DNA of 64,000 bases from Flavobacterium sp. (lineage in GTDB: Bacteria > Bacteroidota > Bacteroidia > Flavobacteriales > Flavobacteriaceae). Shown here in pieces: positions 25,040 to 34,159 of the stretch. The DNA lies in assembly GCF_017744675.1 (NCBI RefSeq), contig NZ_JAGIAV010000002.1, positions 186,001 to 250,000 of the forward strand. Reading direction: 5' to 3'. Under the pieces are notes generated by a model, which made no database searches, was not told the DNA's origin, and was given only the letters and a program-made list of their open reading frames with translations. A program made the translations under genes and the position numbers. Each line of letters starts with the position of its first letter. The stretch's first letter is position 1.

Positions 25040-28000
25040 ATGCAAACTACGAAGATCAAAACTACCTGTTCTTACTGCGGCGTTGGCTGTGGCATAATCG
25101 TGACCAACGATGCCAAAAATGGTGTAATGGTCGAAGGCGATAAAGATCATCCTGTAAACAAAGGAATGTTGTGTTCTAAAGGAATGAACCTTCACTACGT
25201 AGTCAATGATACTTCAGATCGAATTTTATATCCAGAAATGCGTGGCAGCAAATCGTATCCGTTGGAACGCGTAAGTTGGGATACGGCTCTGGATCGTGCC
25301 GCAGCTGTTTTTTCTTCTATCATCAAAAAACACGGACCAGATAGTGTTGGTTTTTACATTTCAGGACAATGTTTAACAGAAGAATATTACTTAGTTAACA
25401 AGCTCGTAAAAGGTTTCTTGAAAACCAATAATATCGACACCAATTCTAGACTTTGCATGAGTTCGGCAGTTGTGGGTTATAAAAAAACGTTTGGAGAAGA
25501 TTCTGTTCCTATTGCTTATGATGATATCGAATTGGCAGATACTTTCCTGATTACAGGAGCAAATCCGGCTTGGTGCCACCCTATTCTTTTTAGAAGACTG
25601 GAAAAACATAAAGAGAAAAATCCGAAGACGAAAATCATCTGTATCGATCCAAGGCGGACCGATACGGCAGCTTTTGCCGATTTACATTTGCAGATTATTC
25701 CAGGTTCGGATATTATTTTATATCATGCCATTGCCAGACGAATTATCGAAAAAGGTTATGTGGATCATGATTTCGTTAAAAATCACGCTGAAAATTTCAA
25801 GCAATACAAAGACTTAGTTTTAGGAACTTCGCTAGAGAAAGCTTCTAAACTTTGCGGAATTTCGGTAAATGATATTAAGCTTGCAGCTGATATTATCGGA
25901 AAAGCAAAAGGATTTATTTCGCTTTGGGCAATGGGATTGAATCAAAGCGCGGTTGGCGTGGATAAAAATACGGCTTTACTGAATTTGTCTTTATTAACGG
26001 GACAAGTTGGAAAACCAGGTTCTGGACCATTTTCACTAACTGGTCAGCCAAACGCAATGGGCGGGCGCGAAGTGGGTGGCATGGCGACACTTTTGGCCGC
26101 GCATAAAGATATCGCTAATCCAACGCATCGCAAAGAAGTGGCAGACTTTTGGGGTGTCGACGAGATTTCAGACAAACCCGGTTTAACCGCCACAGAAATG
26201 TTTGAAGCTTTAGAATCAGGAAAAATGAAAGCCGTTTGGATTATTTGCACCAATCCATTAGTGAGTTTACCCGATTCCAGAAGAGCCGAAAAAGCACTTC
26301 AGAATGCTAAATTCGTTGTTGTCCAAGATATTTCGCACAATGCCGACACAGCCAAATTTGCCGATTTATTATTGCCTGCAGCGGGCTGGTTAGAGAAAGA
26401 AGGAACAATGACCAATTCGGAACGTCGTATTTCGTATTTGCCAAAAGGAATCAACGCCCCAGGCGAAGCACTTCCAGACATTGAAATCTTAATTCGTTTT
26501 GCTAAAAAAATGAATTTTAGCGGCTTCAATTTCAACAGTGCCGAAGAAATCTACAAAGAACATTGCGCGCTTACCAAAAATACCAATATTGATATTTCAT
26601 TTCTAAATTACAATCGTTTAAAAACTGAAGGCACTTTCCAGTGGCCCGTTCCAGATTACAATCATCCGGGAACTCCAAGGTTGTTTACCGATAAAAAATT
26701 CTACACGCCTTCTGGAAAAGCAATTTTTAATCTTCCAACTTCTATCGAAAATACTTCGGTGCAACCAAATGACGAATTTCCTTTTATTTTGACCACAGGG
26801 AGAATTCGCGATCAATGGCATACGATGACCAAGACCGGAAAAGTTTCAAGATTATTAACGCATATTCCGAGTCCCGTTTTAGAAATAAATCCGATTGATG
26901 CTTTTAAAAACGATATTAAAAATGGTGACATTGTGGTGGTTTCAAGCAAAAACGGAGAAGTTCGCGTAAAAGCAAAAGTTACGGATTCCATTAAAGAAAA
27001 AGTGGTTTTCCTGCCCATGCATTGGGGGAAACAGCTTCAAAACGATTTGAATAGAACCAATAATTTAACCAATACAGTTGTCGATCCGATTTCAAAAGAA
27101 CCCGACTTTAAGTTTACAACCGTTTCGATTAAAAAATATATAAAGCCATTTCAGAAAATTGCTATTATAGGTGCTGGAGCGGCCTCTTTCCGTTTCATAC
27201 AAAACTATCGAGAGTTCAATACAACCGATGAAATTATTGTATTTTCAAACGAAGCAAATCCGTTTTATAATCGCGTTTTACTTCCTGAATATATGACAGG
27301 AGAATTTACTTGGGAACAGCTTTTAAAAGTTAAAGACGGCGAAACTTTCAATAAACTAAAAATCACCATGAAAGTTGGAGTTTCTATTGACAAAATAGAT
27401 TCTAAGCTAAAAACAATTACCGATAGCCAAGGAGAAACGCATACATTCGATTCGCTGATTATGGCAACCGGAAGCCGTCCGTTCGTTCCAGAAAATGCAC
27501 AGCTTCATCTGCCAGGGCGTTTCACCGTGAGAAGAAAAGAAGATGCCGATCGTTTGAAAAAACATTTAGACAGCACCAATCTTCCACCAGAAGAACAGCA
27601 TGTGGTTATCATTGGTGGCGGATTATTAGGATTGGAATTAGCTGCAGCTTTAAAACATAAAAAAGTAAAAACTACGATTATTCAGCGTGCCTCACGTTTA
27701 ATGGAGCGTCAGTTAGATCGTATTTCAAGCAAATTATTGGCCGAAGAAGTACAGCTACGTGATATTCAGATTTACTTTGATAATGAAGTCAGTACGGTTT
27801 TTGAAACCGATAATCCGAATGAAATCGAAATTGCTTTAAAAAGCGGAAAAATTATTACAGCCAATGCAATTGTATATACGATTGGAACGATTCCGAATAT
27901 CGAAATTGCACGCGAAAGTGGTTTGGCGTGCGGACGTGGTGTAAAAGTAAATCAGTATTTGCAAACTTCAAATCCGAATATTTTTGCCATTGGAGAAATA

Positions 28001-28555
28001 GCCGAATTCAATAATAAACTTTTCGGAATCACTTCTGCTGCAGAAGAGCAAGCTGACATTCTAGCCAATTATCTTGCGGGCGACATCAGCAGCTACTACA
28101 AAGGTTCTATTTTAATGAATATTTTAAAACTAGAAGACATTAACCTTTGCAGTATTGGCGATATTGAAATTCCAGAAAATGATGATTCTTATGAAGAAAT
28201 TGTTTTTACTGATTTGAAAAAACGCTATTACAAAAAATGTATTGTAAAAGACGATCTTTTGGTCGGAGCGATTTTAATGGGCGACAAAAACGAGTTTGCC
28301 GAATTTAAAACCATGATTGAAAGCAAAATAGAATTGTCTGACAAACGAAATACGCTTTTAAGAGGAAGCTCAAATGCAAAACCTGTCTTAGGAAAATTGG
28401 TTTGTTCGTGCAGTCAAGTTGGAGCTGGAAACATCGAAGAAACGATTAAAAGCGGCGTAAACAATTTTACCGATTTATGCAAAAACACAGGTGCAGGTTT
28501 AGGCTGCGGAAGCTGTAAAACAGAAGTTAAAGAGATATTGGCGAAGTGTAAATAG
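25040..28555 (+). CDS. nasA: Assimilatory nitrate reductase fused to FAD and [2Fe-2S] modules
   Basis: A 1171-residue fusion. Residues 1-~690 are a molybdopterin nitrate reductase of the NasA/NarB type: [4Fe-4S] ligands Cys10, Cys13, Cys17 and Cys45, the Mo-bis-MGD core, and a C-terminal molydopterin-binding barrel (TTGRIRDQWHTMTKTG). From about 705 a FAD/NAD(P) oxidoreductase follows (IAIIGAGAASFRF, GGGLLGLELAAALKHKK). The tail (from about 1120) is a BFD-type [2Fe-2S] domain with CSCSQ and CGSC. The single protein could accept electrons from NAD(P)H and reduce nitrate to nitrite in the cytosol, work done by separate NasB/NasC subunits elsewhere. Its Mo cofactor genes lie at 31-39 kb. Confidence 0.94.
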   Translation: MQTTKIKTTCSYCGVGCGIIVTNDAKNGVMVEGDKDHPVNKGMLCSKGMNLHYVVNDTSDRILYPEMRGSKSYPLERVSWDTALDRAAAVFSSIIKKHGPDSVGFYISGQCLTEEYYLVNKLVKGFLKTNNIDTNSRLCMSSAVVGYKKTFGEDSVPIAYDDIELADTFLITGANPAWCHPILFRRLEKHKEKNPKTKIICIDPRRTDTAAFADLHLQIIPGSDIILYHAIARRIIEKGYVDHDFVKNHAENFKQYKDLVLGTSLEKASKLCGISVNDIKLAADIIGKAKGFISLWAMGLNQSAVGVDKNTALLNLSLLTGQVGKPGSGPFSLTGQPNAMGGREVGGMATLLAAHKDIANPTHRKEVADFWGVDEISDKPGLTATEMFEALESGKMKAVWIICTNPLVSLPDSRRAEKALQNAKFVVVQDISHNADTAKFADLLLPAAGWLEKEGTMTNSERRISYLPKGINAPGEALPDIEILIRFAKKMNFSGFNFNSAEEIYKEHCALTKNTNIDISFLNYNRLKTEGTFQWPVPDYNHPGTPRLFTDKKFYTPSGKAIFNLPTSIENTSVQPNDEFPFILTTGRIRDQWHTMTKTGKVSRLLTHIPSPVLEINPIDAFKNDIKNGDIVVVSSKNGEVRVKAKVTDSIKEKVVFLPMHWGKQLQNDLNRTNNLTNTVVDPISKEPDFKFTTVSIKKYIKPFQKIAIIGAGAASFRFIQNYREFNTTDEIIVFSNEANPFYNRVLLPEYMTGEFTWEQLLKVKDGETFNKLKITMKVGVSIDKIDSKLKTITDSQGETHTFDSLIMATGSRPFVPENAQLHLPGRFTVRRKEDADRLKKHLDSTNLPPEEQHVVIIGGGLLGLELAAALKHKKVKTTIIQRASRLMERQLDRISSKLLAEEVQLRDIQIYFDNEVSTVFETDNPNEIEIALKSGKIITANAIVYTIGTIPNIEIARESGLACGRGVKVNQYLQTSNPNIFAIGEIAEFNNKLFGITSAAEEQADILANYLAGDISSYYKGSILMNILKLEDINLCSIGDIEIPENDDSYEEIVFTDLKKRYYKKCIVKDDLLVGAILMGDKNEFAEFKTMIESKIELSDKRNTLLRGSSNAKPVLGKLVCSCSQVGAGNIEETIKSGVNNFTDLCKNTGAGLGCGSCKTEVKEILAKCK

Positions 28556-28559
28556 TTTA

Positions 28560-28745
28560 TTTTGTTTCAAGTTTCACGTTTCAAGTTATTGGAACGAGCA
28601 AAACTTGAAACTAAAGATAATGAAATGTCACCCTGAGCGGAGTCGAAGGGCGTTCCAATTGGAATCGGGCTTCGACTCCGCTCAGCCTGACAAACTTGAA
28701 ACAAAGAAAACCTGAAACTTCAAACCTGAAACATGAAACAAAGAA
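28560..28745. repeat. Repeat block 'gtttcaagtttcacg' and 'gagcggagtcgaagg'
   Basis: CAAGTTTCACGTTTCAAG and AACCTGAAACTTCAAACC tracts flank a hairpin formed by GTCACCCTGAGCGGAGTCGAAG and CTTCGACTCCGCTCAGCCTGAC. The same hairpin family is at 9760-9840, 18190-18215, 34060-34125 and 50245-50275. Confidence 0.75.
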
Positions 28746-28749
28746 AACT

Positions 28750-30180
28750 ATGGAGTTAACAAGATTAATAGTAAAAGGAGGTGTAATATCACCAGGAGAA
28801 CTTCGAGAAATTGTAAATATGGCAATGAATCAAGGTTTGGATTCAATTTCGTTTGGATCGAGACAGGATATTATTTTCCCAAAAGGTTTTAAGGATTTTG
28901 ACAAAGAAGATTTTGGCAAGTTTCATTTTGTTTATCCAGACCAAAAAAGCGGAAACAATATTGTTTCTTCTTATGTTTCGACCGATATTTTTAGAAATAC
29001 CAACTGGCTTACCGGAAACCGTTTTTTGTATATTCTAGAAGAGTTTAAAGAACAGCCAAAACTGAAAGTAAACATCACCGATCCGAAACAGCAATTGGTT
29101 CCTTTGTTTACAGGACATTTGAATTTTATTGCTTCAGAGCACGAAGATTATTGGTATTTGTACATTCGTCTTCCAAAATGGGAAAAAATAGAAGTGTATC
29201 CTGTTTTGCTTTACAGCTGGGATTTGGCTAAAATTTATTACGAAATCGAAAAAATATCTGAAGAAGATGCTGTTGATATCGAAATGCTTTTCACTTTCGT
29301 TAGCGAAGCTTTAGACACCAATAATAGAACCATTGATAAACCGTTAAATATTCCGTTTTATCCATTTCCATATTACGAAGGAATGAATAGAATGGGAATC
29401 GATCAATATTGGTTGGGATTGTATTGGCGAAATAATCTTTACGATTTGGATTTTTTAAAAGAAATGTGCGATTTGTGTTTTGAATGCAAAATCGGGAAAA
29501 TCTGTATCACGCCTTGGAAATCCTTCATTATAAAAGGAATTCCGAAAGATAGAAAATTAGAATGGGAGAAATTCTTAGGCAAGAGGGGAATCAACGTTCG
29601 TCATTCTTTACTGGAATTAAACTGGCACTTGCCCGTTGCAATGGAATGGGCTTTAAATCTAAAAACACTTTTAGTTCGTACGCTAGACCAATTCGATATC
29701 AGTACATACGGATTGAATTTCGGCATTTCAGAATACAACCGTGACGGACATTATTTCACTTCAATTGTCATCGAAAAAAATGAACTTCCCGCAGCTTTAG
29801 AATCCATTAAAATTAGAGATACCTATAATGTATTGTTTGCAAAGAATTTCGACTCGAATACACGCGAATATATTGTGCATTCTCAGGATATTGACAAACT
29901 GGAACTTCCAACGATTTTAATAGAATTAAGCCGAAAATATTTTGAAGAACTTGGGAATACAGCTTCAGAAACGGCAGAGAATCTACAAAAAAAAGAAAAA
30001 CCACAATTAGACGTTTACCAATGCCAAGAATGCTTAACGCTTTATAATTCTGAATATGGAGATGAACCACAAGGAATTCCAAAAGGTCTTTTATTTGAAA
30101 ATCTCCCAGAAACCTATTGCTGCTCTCTTTGCGAAGCCCCAAAAAGTAATTTTAGAATTTTGGAAGCCGTTGAAAATTAA
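28750..30180 (+). CDS. Sulfite/nitrite-reductase-like protein with C-terminal rubredoxin
   Basis: A chimeric redox protein of about 476 residues; start chosen at 28750 (MELTRLIVKGGVISPGELREIV), since the upstream extension is repeat-derived. The N-terminal ~70 residues resemble the ferredoxin-like half domain of sulfite/nitrite reductases. A Cys cluster MCDLCFECKIGKIC lies near residue 239. The C-terminus is a rubredoxin-like domain with CQEC (Cys425, Cys428) and YCCSLC near 457. It lies directly after the nitrate reductase fusion and is probably an electron carrier for nitrate or nitrite reduction. No complete siroheme ligand set is visible, so I do not call it a reductase. Confidence 0.75.
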   Translation: MELTRLIVKGGVISPGELREIVNMAMNQGLDSISFGSRQDIIFPKGFKDFDKEDFGKFHFVYPDQKSGNNIVSSYVSTDIFRNTNWLTGNRFLYILEEFKEQPKLKVNITDPKQQLVPLFTGHLNFIASEHEDYWYLYIRLPKWEKIEVYPVLLYSWDLAKIYYEIEKISEEDAVDIEMLFTFVSEALDTNNRTIDKPLNIPFYPFPYYEGMNRMGIDQYWLGLYWRNNLYDLDFLKEMCDLCFECKIGKICITPWKSFIIKGIPKDRKLEWEKFLGKRGINVRHSLLELNWHLPVAMEWALNLKTLLVRTLDQFDISTYGLNFGISEYNRDGHYFTSIVIEKNELPAALESIKIRDTYNVLFAKNFDSNTREYIVHSQDIDKLELPTILIELSRKYFEELGNTASETAENLQKKEKPQLDVYQCQECLTLYNSEYGDEPQGIPKGLLFENLPETYCCSLCEAPKSNFRILEAVEN

Positions 30181-30319
30181 TGACTTCTAAAAATCGTCTT
30201 ATTTTGTATTCAAAAATTGCGTATATTTAACTTAACTAAGAATTTGCATTAAAACATCACACTTCAATAGCTTTAAAACCACTTGGTTAACATCTATTTA
30301 CTCAATAAAAAATACAGTT

Positions 30320-30988
30320 ATGATAAAACGAAATCCAAGCACACCTGCTGTAACTAACACTGATATTCCAGCAGAAATAGCTGTAGAAACTACTACAGAA
30401 GTGCAGCCAGAAACTAAAACAACCGTTAAAAGAACGACTAGAACTGCTGCAAAAACACCCACTACTAAAGCACCTGCAACAAAAGCGACTGCTACAAAGG
30501 CACCCGCAACAAAAACAGCAACTACACGAACAGCAACTACAAAAGCGCCTGCAGCCACAGTAAAACCTGCTGTAAAAACGCCTGTGAGCGCAGCTTCTAA
30601 AACGACTCCTAAAGCGACTGTAAAAAAAGCAGCAACAACACCTGCAAAAACAGCACCTATTGTTTCTGAAATTGTGGAAATTAAAACTAATGATACAGAA
30701 AACAAACCTATTGTAACTGTCGAAAAAATTGGTAAAGACAAAAACGATATCAAGTCTAAGCTGAAAGCTAAACTGAAAGCCAAAAAAGAGAAGGAAAAGA
30801 AAAGAGAAAAAGCGATTAAGGCTGTTATCAAAAAATTAGAGAAAGCTAAAAAAGCGAAACTAAAAGTTGCCGAAAAGAAAAAAGAAAAAGCGAAAAAAGC
30901 AAAAGCAAAAGAACAGGCTAAAAAAGCAGCTGAAAAAAAAGCGAAAGCTTTGAAAAAGTCTAAAGCAAAAGCTAAAAAGAAAAAATAA
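30320..30988 (+). CDS. Lys/Ala/Thr-rich histone H1-like protein
   Basis: A 222-residue low-complexity basic protein. Residues about 28-115 consist of irregular repeats of the type TKAPATKATATKAPATK. Residues about 120-150 are more mixed (VSEIVEIKTNDTENKPIVT). The last ~75 are a highly charged Lys/Ala/Glu helix ending in KAKAKKKK. The composition matches eukaryotic H1 C-tails and bacterial H1-like/AlgP-type proteins that bind DNA without sequence specificity. It stands alone between the nitrate and Mo-cofactor blocks. An architectural or storage role is inferred, and the direction is clear because the reverse frame is only its mirror. Confidence 0.78.
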   Translation: MIKRNPSTPAVTNTDIPAEIAVETTTEVQPETKTTVKRTTRTAAKTPTTKAPATKATATKAPATKTATTRTATTKAPAATVKPAVKTPVSAASKTTPKATVKKAATTPAKTAPIVSEIVEIKTNDTENKPIVTVEKIGKDKNDIKSKLKAKLKAKKEKEKKREKAIKAVIKKLEKAKKAKLKVAEKKKEKAKKAKAKEQAKKAAEKKAKALKKSKAKAKKKK

Positions 30989-31084
30989 TTGGAAGAAAGG
31001 TTTGACGTAATGTTGAGCCTTTTTTGTTGTCGTTACAAAGAAAGAAGCAATCACACCAGAAATTCCAGAAAGAGATCGTGATTT

Positions 31085-31188
31085 TTGTCATCCTGACGAA
31101 GGAAGGATCTTCGCAAGTAACTCGGTACAGTAATTCGCCAATCTTTGTAGAGCTCCTCGTGGAGATCCTTCCTTCGTCAGGATGACAA
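31085..31188. repeat. 26-bp perfect inverted repeat
   Basis: Arms 31085-31110 and 31163-31188 (TTGTCATCCTGACGAAGG and onward) are exact reverse complements with a 52-nt loop that carries GAGCTCCTCGTGGAGATCC. It lies between converging genes and probably ends both transcripts. Confidence 0.85.
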
Positions 31189-31207
31189 ACTAGACGAAAA
31201 AAAAAGA

Positions 31208-32215
31208 TTACCCTCCAATTGCAATCATACTACGATTATCAAAATGAAGAGTGGGATCGTTAATTTCAGAAACGGTTGCCATTCCTGCCCTAACTTTCTT
31301 TTTATTTTGAATGGATTCTGAAATCAAGCTCTCAATAGATTCTCCGTTTCTAAACGCTGTCAACAAGTCTGTTTCTGAATTAGAGAAAAGGCAGTTTTTT
31401 ATTTTACCGTCAGCCGTCAAGCGGATGCGGTTGCAGCTGTCACAAAACGGATTGGTTATCGAACTGATGATTCCGAAATTGCCTTGAAATCCTTTTATTT
31501 TATAAGTTCTAGCCGTGAAGTTTTTTTCGTCTTCTAATTTTTGAATGTCACCTGCTGAAAATTGAGTTTCAACCAAAGATAAAATCTCTTTTTGCGAAAC
31601 CATTTTGCTTCTGTCCCAATCGTTTCCTGCAAAAGGCATAAATTCGATAAAGCGAACAGAAATAGGTATAAACTGAGTGAGTTTTACAAAATCGATAATT
31701 TCATTATCATTAAAACCTTTCATCAAAACGACATTTACTTTTACTTCAAAATCATTATTCAAAAGCAAATGCAGGTTATCAATTACTTTCTCAAACTGAT
31801 CTCTGAGCGTTATCGTATGAAATTTAGAAGAAACCAAAGTATCTAAACTCAAATTGATTTTTTTGACCTTAAATTGCTTTAAAACATCAATGTGCCGATC
31901 GATTAAGATTCCGTTTGTTGTGATAGAAAGTGAAACATTCAGATCTGATAATTTAGAAACTATTTCAGGAAAATCTTTTCTCAGCAAAGGCTCGCCACCC
32001 GTTAATCGTATTTTATCAACACCATTTTTTACGAAAGTTTCGGCAATAGCAAAAATCTCTTCTGCCGTCATTAAACTGGCTTTTGGAGATAAAGCGATTC
32101 CATCTGCTGGCATGCAATACGTACAACGCAGGTTGCATTTTTCTAGCAGGGAAATGCGCAAATAATTGTGTTTGCGCCCGAAACCATCTGTCAAAATAGT
32201 GTTAGAGGTTGTCAT
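31208..32215 (-). CDS. moaA: GTP 3',8-cyclase
   Basis: A 335-residue radical SAM enzyme for the first step of molybdopterin synthesis. The N-terminal [4Fe-4S] ligands are Cys27, Cys31 and Cys34 (CNLRCTYC). The C-terminal cluster is in NPFCDSCNRIRLTADGKIKNCLF. The protein ends in Gly-Gly (IAIGG), as active MoaA does. Its start overlaps the stop of moaC-moaB by 14 nt on the same strand, so the two are translationally coupled. It closes the Mo-cofactor operon that serves the nitrate reductase. Confidence 0.96.
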   Translation of the reverse strand: MTTSNTILTDGFGRKHNYLRISLLEKCNLRCTYCMPADGIALSPKASLMTAEEIFAIAETFVKNGVDKIRLTGGEPLLRKDFPEIVSKLSDLNVSLSITTNGILIDRHIDVLKQFKVKKINLSLDTLVSSKFHTITLRDQFEKVIDNLHLLLNNDFEVKVNVVLMKGFNDNEIIDFVKLTQFIPISVRFIEFMPFAGNDWDRSKMVSQKEILSLVETQFSAGDIQKLEDEKNFTARTYKIKGFQGNFGIISSITNPFCDSCNRIRLTADGKIKNCLFSNSETDLLTAFRNGESIESLISESIQNKKKVRAGMATVSEINDPTLHFDNRSMIAIGG

Positions 32216-33116
32216 GGTTTTTACCTTTTAAAATATGAAAAACGTGCAATACATGCGGAAAAACAGCATCCATTGATTCTCTTACTCCGTTTGTTGAACC
32301 TGGCAAAGCCAAAACCAATGTCTTTCCTAAGGTTCCTACAACGCTTCTAGAAAGCATTGCATAAGGCATTCTTTGCTGGCCGTAATTGCGAATCGCTTCT
32401 TCAATTCCTGGAATTCTGCTTTCTAATAATGGTGTCAAAGCTTCTGGTGTAACATCTCTTGGAGATAGTCCCGTTCCGCCCGTAAAAATGACCAGCTGAT
32501 TTTCTTTAGCGAAAGCTTTTGTTTTTTCCTGAATGATATCCAATTCGTCCGGAATGATTTCGTAATGAGAAGTTTCGACTCCATACGAATCCAATTTTTC
32601 TACAATCACTTTTCCTGATCGATCTTCTTTATCGCCTGCAAAAATCGAATCGGAACACACGAAAACTGCGGCTTTAATTGCATTCGGAAATTTATTTCTG
32701 AAAGACGATTTCCCGCCTTCTTTATTGATTAATTTGATGGTCGAAATTTCGATTTCTTTATCAATTGGCTTTAGCATATCATACATTGTCAACGCCACAA
32801 TCGATGCGCCGTGCATGGCTTCAACCTCAACTCCGGTTTTGTAAACGGTTTTTACTTTGAAAATAATATGAATGTCTAAACCCTCAATATTATATTCTAC
32901 CGAAGTAAATTCAATAGGAAGCGGATGACAATCTGGAATAGATAAATGCGTGTTTTTTACCGCAAATAATCCGGCAGTTTTTGCCATTTCGAACACGTTT
33001 CCTTTTGGCACTAAATTATTGACAACAGCATCAATTGTTTCTTGTTTGCTGACTTTTACAATTGCGGTTGCGGTTGCAACTCTTAAAGTACTTATTTTAT
33101 GCGTAATATCTACCAT
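32202..33116 (-). CDS. moaCB: Bifunctional MoaC-MoaB molybdopterin synthesis protein
   Basis: A 304-residue fusion. Residues 1-~150 are MoaC, the cyclic pyranopterin monophosphate synthase (MVDITHKISTLRVATA, CHPLPIEFTSVEYN, EVEAMHGASIVALTMYDMLK). Residues ~160-304 are a MoaB/MogA-type molybdopterin adenylyltransferase (AVFVCSDSIFAGDKEDRSG, VIFTGGTGLSPRDVTPEAL). Fusion of an early and a late step in one chain is known in Bacteroidota. It lies between moaE and moaA and overlaps moaA by 14 nt. Confidence 0.93.
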   Translation of the reverse strand: MVDITHKISTLRVATATAIVKVSKQETIDAVVNNLVPKGNVFEMAKTAGLFAVKNTHLSIPDCHPLPIEFTSVEYNIEGLDIHIIFKVKTVYKTGVEVEAMHGASIVALTMYDMLKPIDKEIEISTIKLINKEGGKSSFRNKFPNAIKAAVFVCSDSIFAGDKEDRSGKVIVEKLDSYGVETSHYEIIPDELDIIQEKTKAFAKENQLVIFTGGTGLSPRDVTPEALTPLLESRIPGIEEAIRNYGQQRMPYAMLSRSVVGTLGKTLVLALPGSTNGVRESMDAVFPHVLHVFHILKGKNHDNL

Positions 33117-33125
33117 TATAATTTT

Positions 33126-33557
33126 TTAGGTATTTTGTTTCCAAGTGAAGGTATCGTTTTCAAACATTTCTTTGCCAAAAATTGGCACATCGGTTTTAAT
33201 CCAATTGACTATCGCTTCTGTCGCTTCATAAACTTGTTTACGACGTGTTGCCGAAACAAAGACAAACAAACAGATCTCACCTGCTTTTACAACACCCAAA
33301 CTGTGGTAAATGTGCATGCAGGTTAAATCGAATTTAGCGAAAGCTTTTTCACGAATCGCATACAAAGCTTCATTTGCCATGTCTTTATAAGCCGAATAGT
33401 CAATTGCTACAACAGTATTGTCATGAATAACATCGGCACGAACTTGCCCTAGAAAAATATTGTGCGCTCCAATTGTATGTTTGGATTGGTGTTTGGCGAT
33501 CGATTCTGCGATAAATTCTGGAGAAATCGATCCTTCTACAAATACATTTTTACTCAT
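33126..33557 (-). CDS. moaE: Molybdopterin synthase catalytic subunit
   Basis: A 143-residue MoaE. Hallmarks are GAHNIFLGQVRADV, IDYSAYKDMANEAL, CMHIYHSLGVVKAGEICLFVFVSATRRKQVYEA and the Lys-rich end (WIKTDVPIFGKEMF). It inserts the dithiolene sulfurs carried by MoaD (35417). It is 9 nt upstream of moaC-moaB on the minus strand. Confidence 0.94.
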   Translation of the reverse strand: MSKNVFVEGSISPEFIAESIAKHQSKHTIGAHNIFLGQVRADVIHDNTVVAIDYSAYKDMANEALYAIREKAFAKFDLTCMHIYHSLGVVKAGEICLFVFVSATRRKQVYEATEAIVNWIKTDVPIFGKEMFENDTFTWKQNT

Positions 33558-33639
33558 TTTTATGTTTTTTTTTCTGCCACGAATGCACGAATCTTATTTT
33601 TTCAATTTTATGAATTTATTGATGCAAATTTTATTTTAA

Positions 33640-33993
33640 TTAAAAACCTTCTAACAAACTTTTCAATTCTTTAGTTCTAGTCAAAGTTATCTGCATTCTA
33701 CAATCTGCGTACATTTTATTTGATATTACTCCGCCAGAACCTTCTGGATAAGTTTTGAATTTACAATTTGAATCTCTAAATTTTATCCAGTCTTTTTGAG
33801 AAGTTACTAATGCTGTTTGATCTTTAGTTCCTAATTTGTTTTTTAGCTGATTATAGACTTTATTCAATTCTTTATCAGCCTTTTCGTAAGCATCATAAAT
33901 TTCTGTTTCTCCTGTAGCATCTACATTTTTTTGGGAAAAAGAAAGTTGTGTAAAACATAAAAACAAAAAGAAACCAAACAATGCTTTTTTCAT
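33640..33993 (-). CDS. LprI/DUF1311-family exported protein
   Basis: A 117-residue exported protein: signal peptide MKKALFGFFLFLCFTQLSFSQ, then the LprI (DUF1311) domain ADKELNKVYNQLKNKL, LVTSQKDWIKFRDSNCKF and CRMQITLTRTKEL. The paired Cys residues probably form a disulfide. Family members include lysozyme inhibitors of Mycobacterium. It interrupts the Mo-cofactor run between moeB and moaE and has no visible link to it. Confidence 0.82.
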   Translation of the reverse strand: MKKALFGFFLFLCFTQLSFSQKNVDATGETEIYDAYEKADKELNKVYNQLKNKLGTKDQTALVTSQKDWIKFRDSNCKFKTYPEGSGGVISNKMYADCRMQITLTRTKELKSLLEGF

Positions 33994-34039
33994 ATTTCAA
34001 ATCATTAAAAATCAAATAATTATTTTCCTTTCTATAAAT

Positions 34040-34135
34040 TCTATATTTGTTTTTGTTAGGCTGAGTGAAGTCGAAGCCCGATCCCAACTGGAGCGCCCTT
34101 CGACTTCGCTCAGGGTGACAAATCCAAATTATAAT
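34040..34135. repeat. 'gaagtcgaag' hairpin repeat
   Basis: GTTAGGCTGAGTGAAGTCGAAG and CTTCGACTTCGCTCAGGGTGAC form a hairpin around CCCGATCCCAACTGGAGCGCC. Same family as 28620-28690. Confidence 0.75.
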
Positions 34136-34159
34136 CTTTCTAATCTGTGTAATCTGTGG

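Noticed and set aside
30298..30831. A hydrophobic ORF antisense to the Lys/Ala-rich protein
   Set aside because: Its Val/Ala/Phe composition is the mirror of Lys/Ala/Thr codons on the other strand; no start context or promoter supports it.
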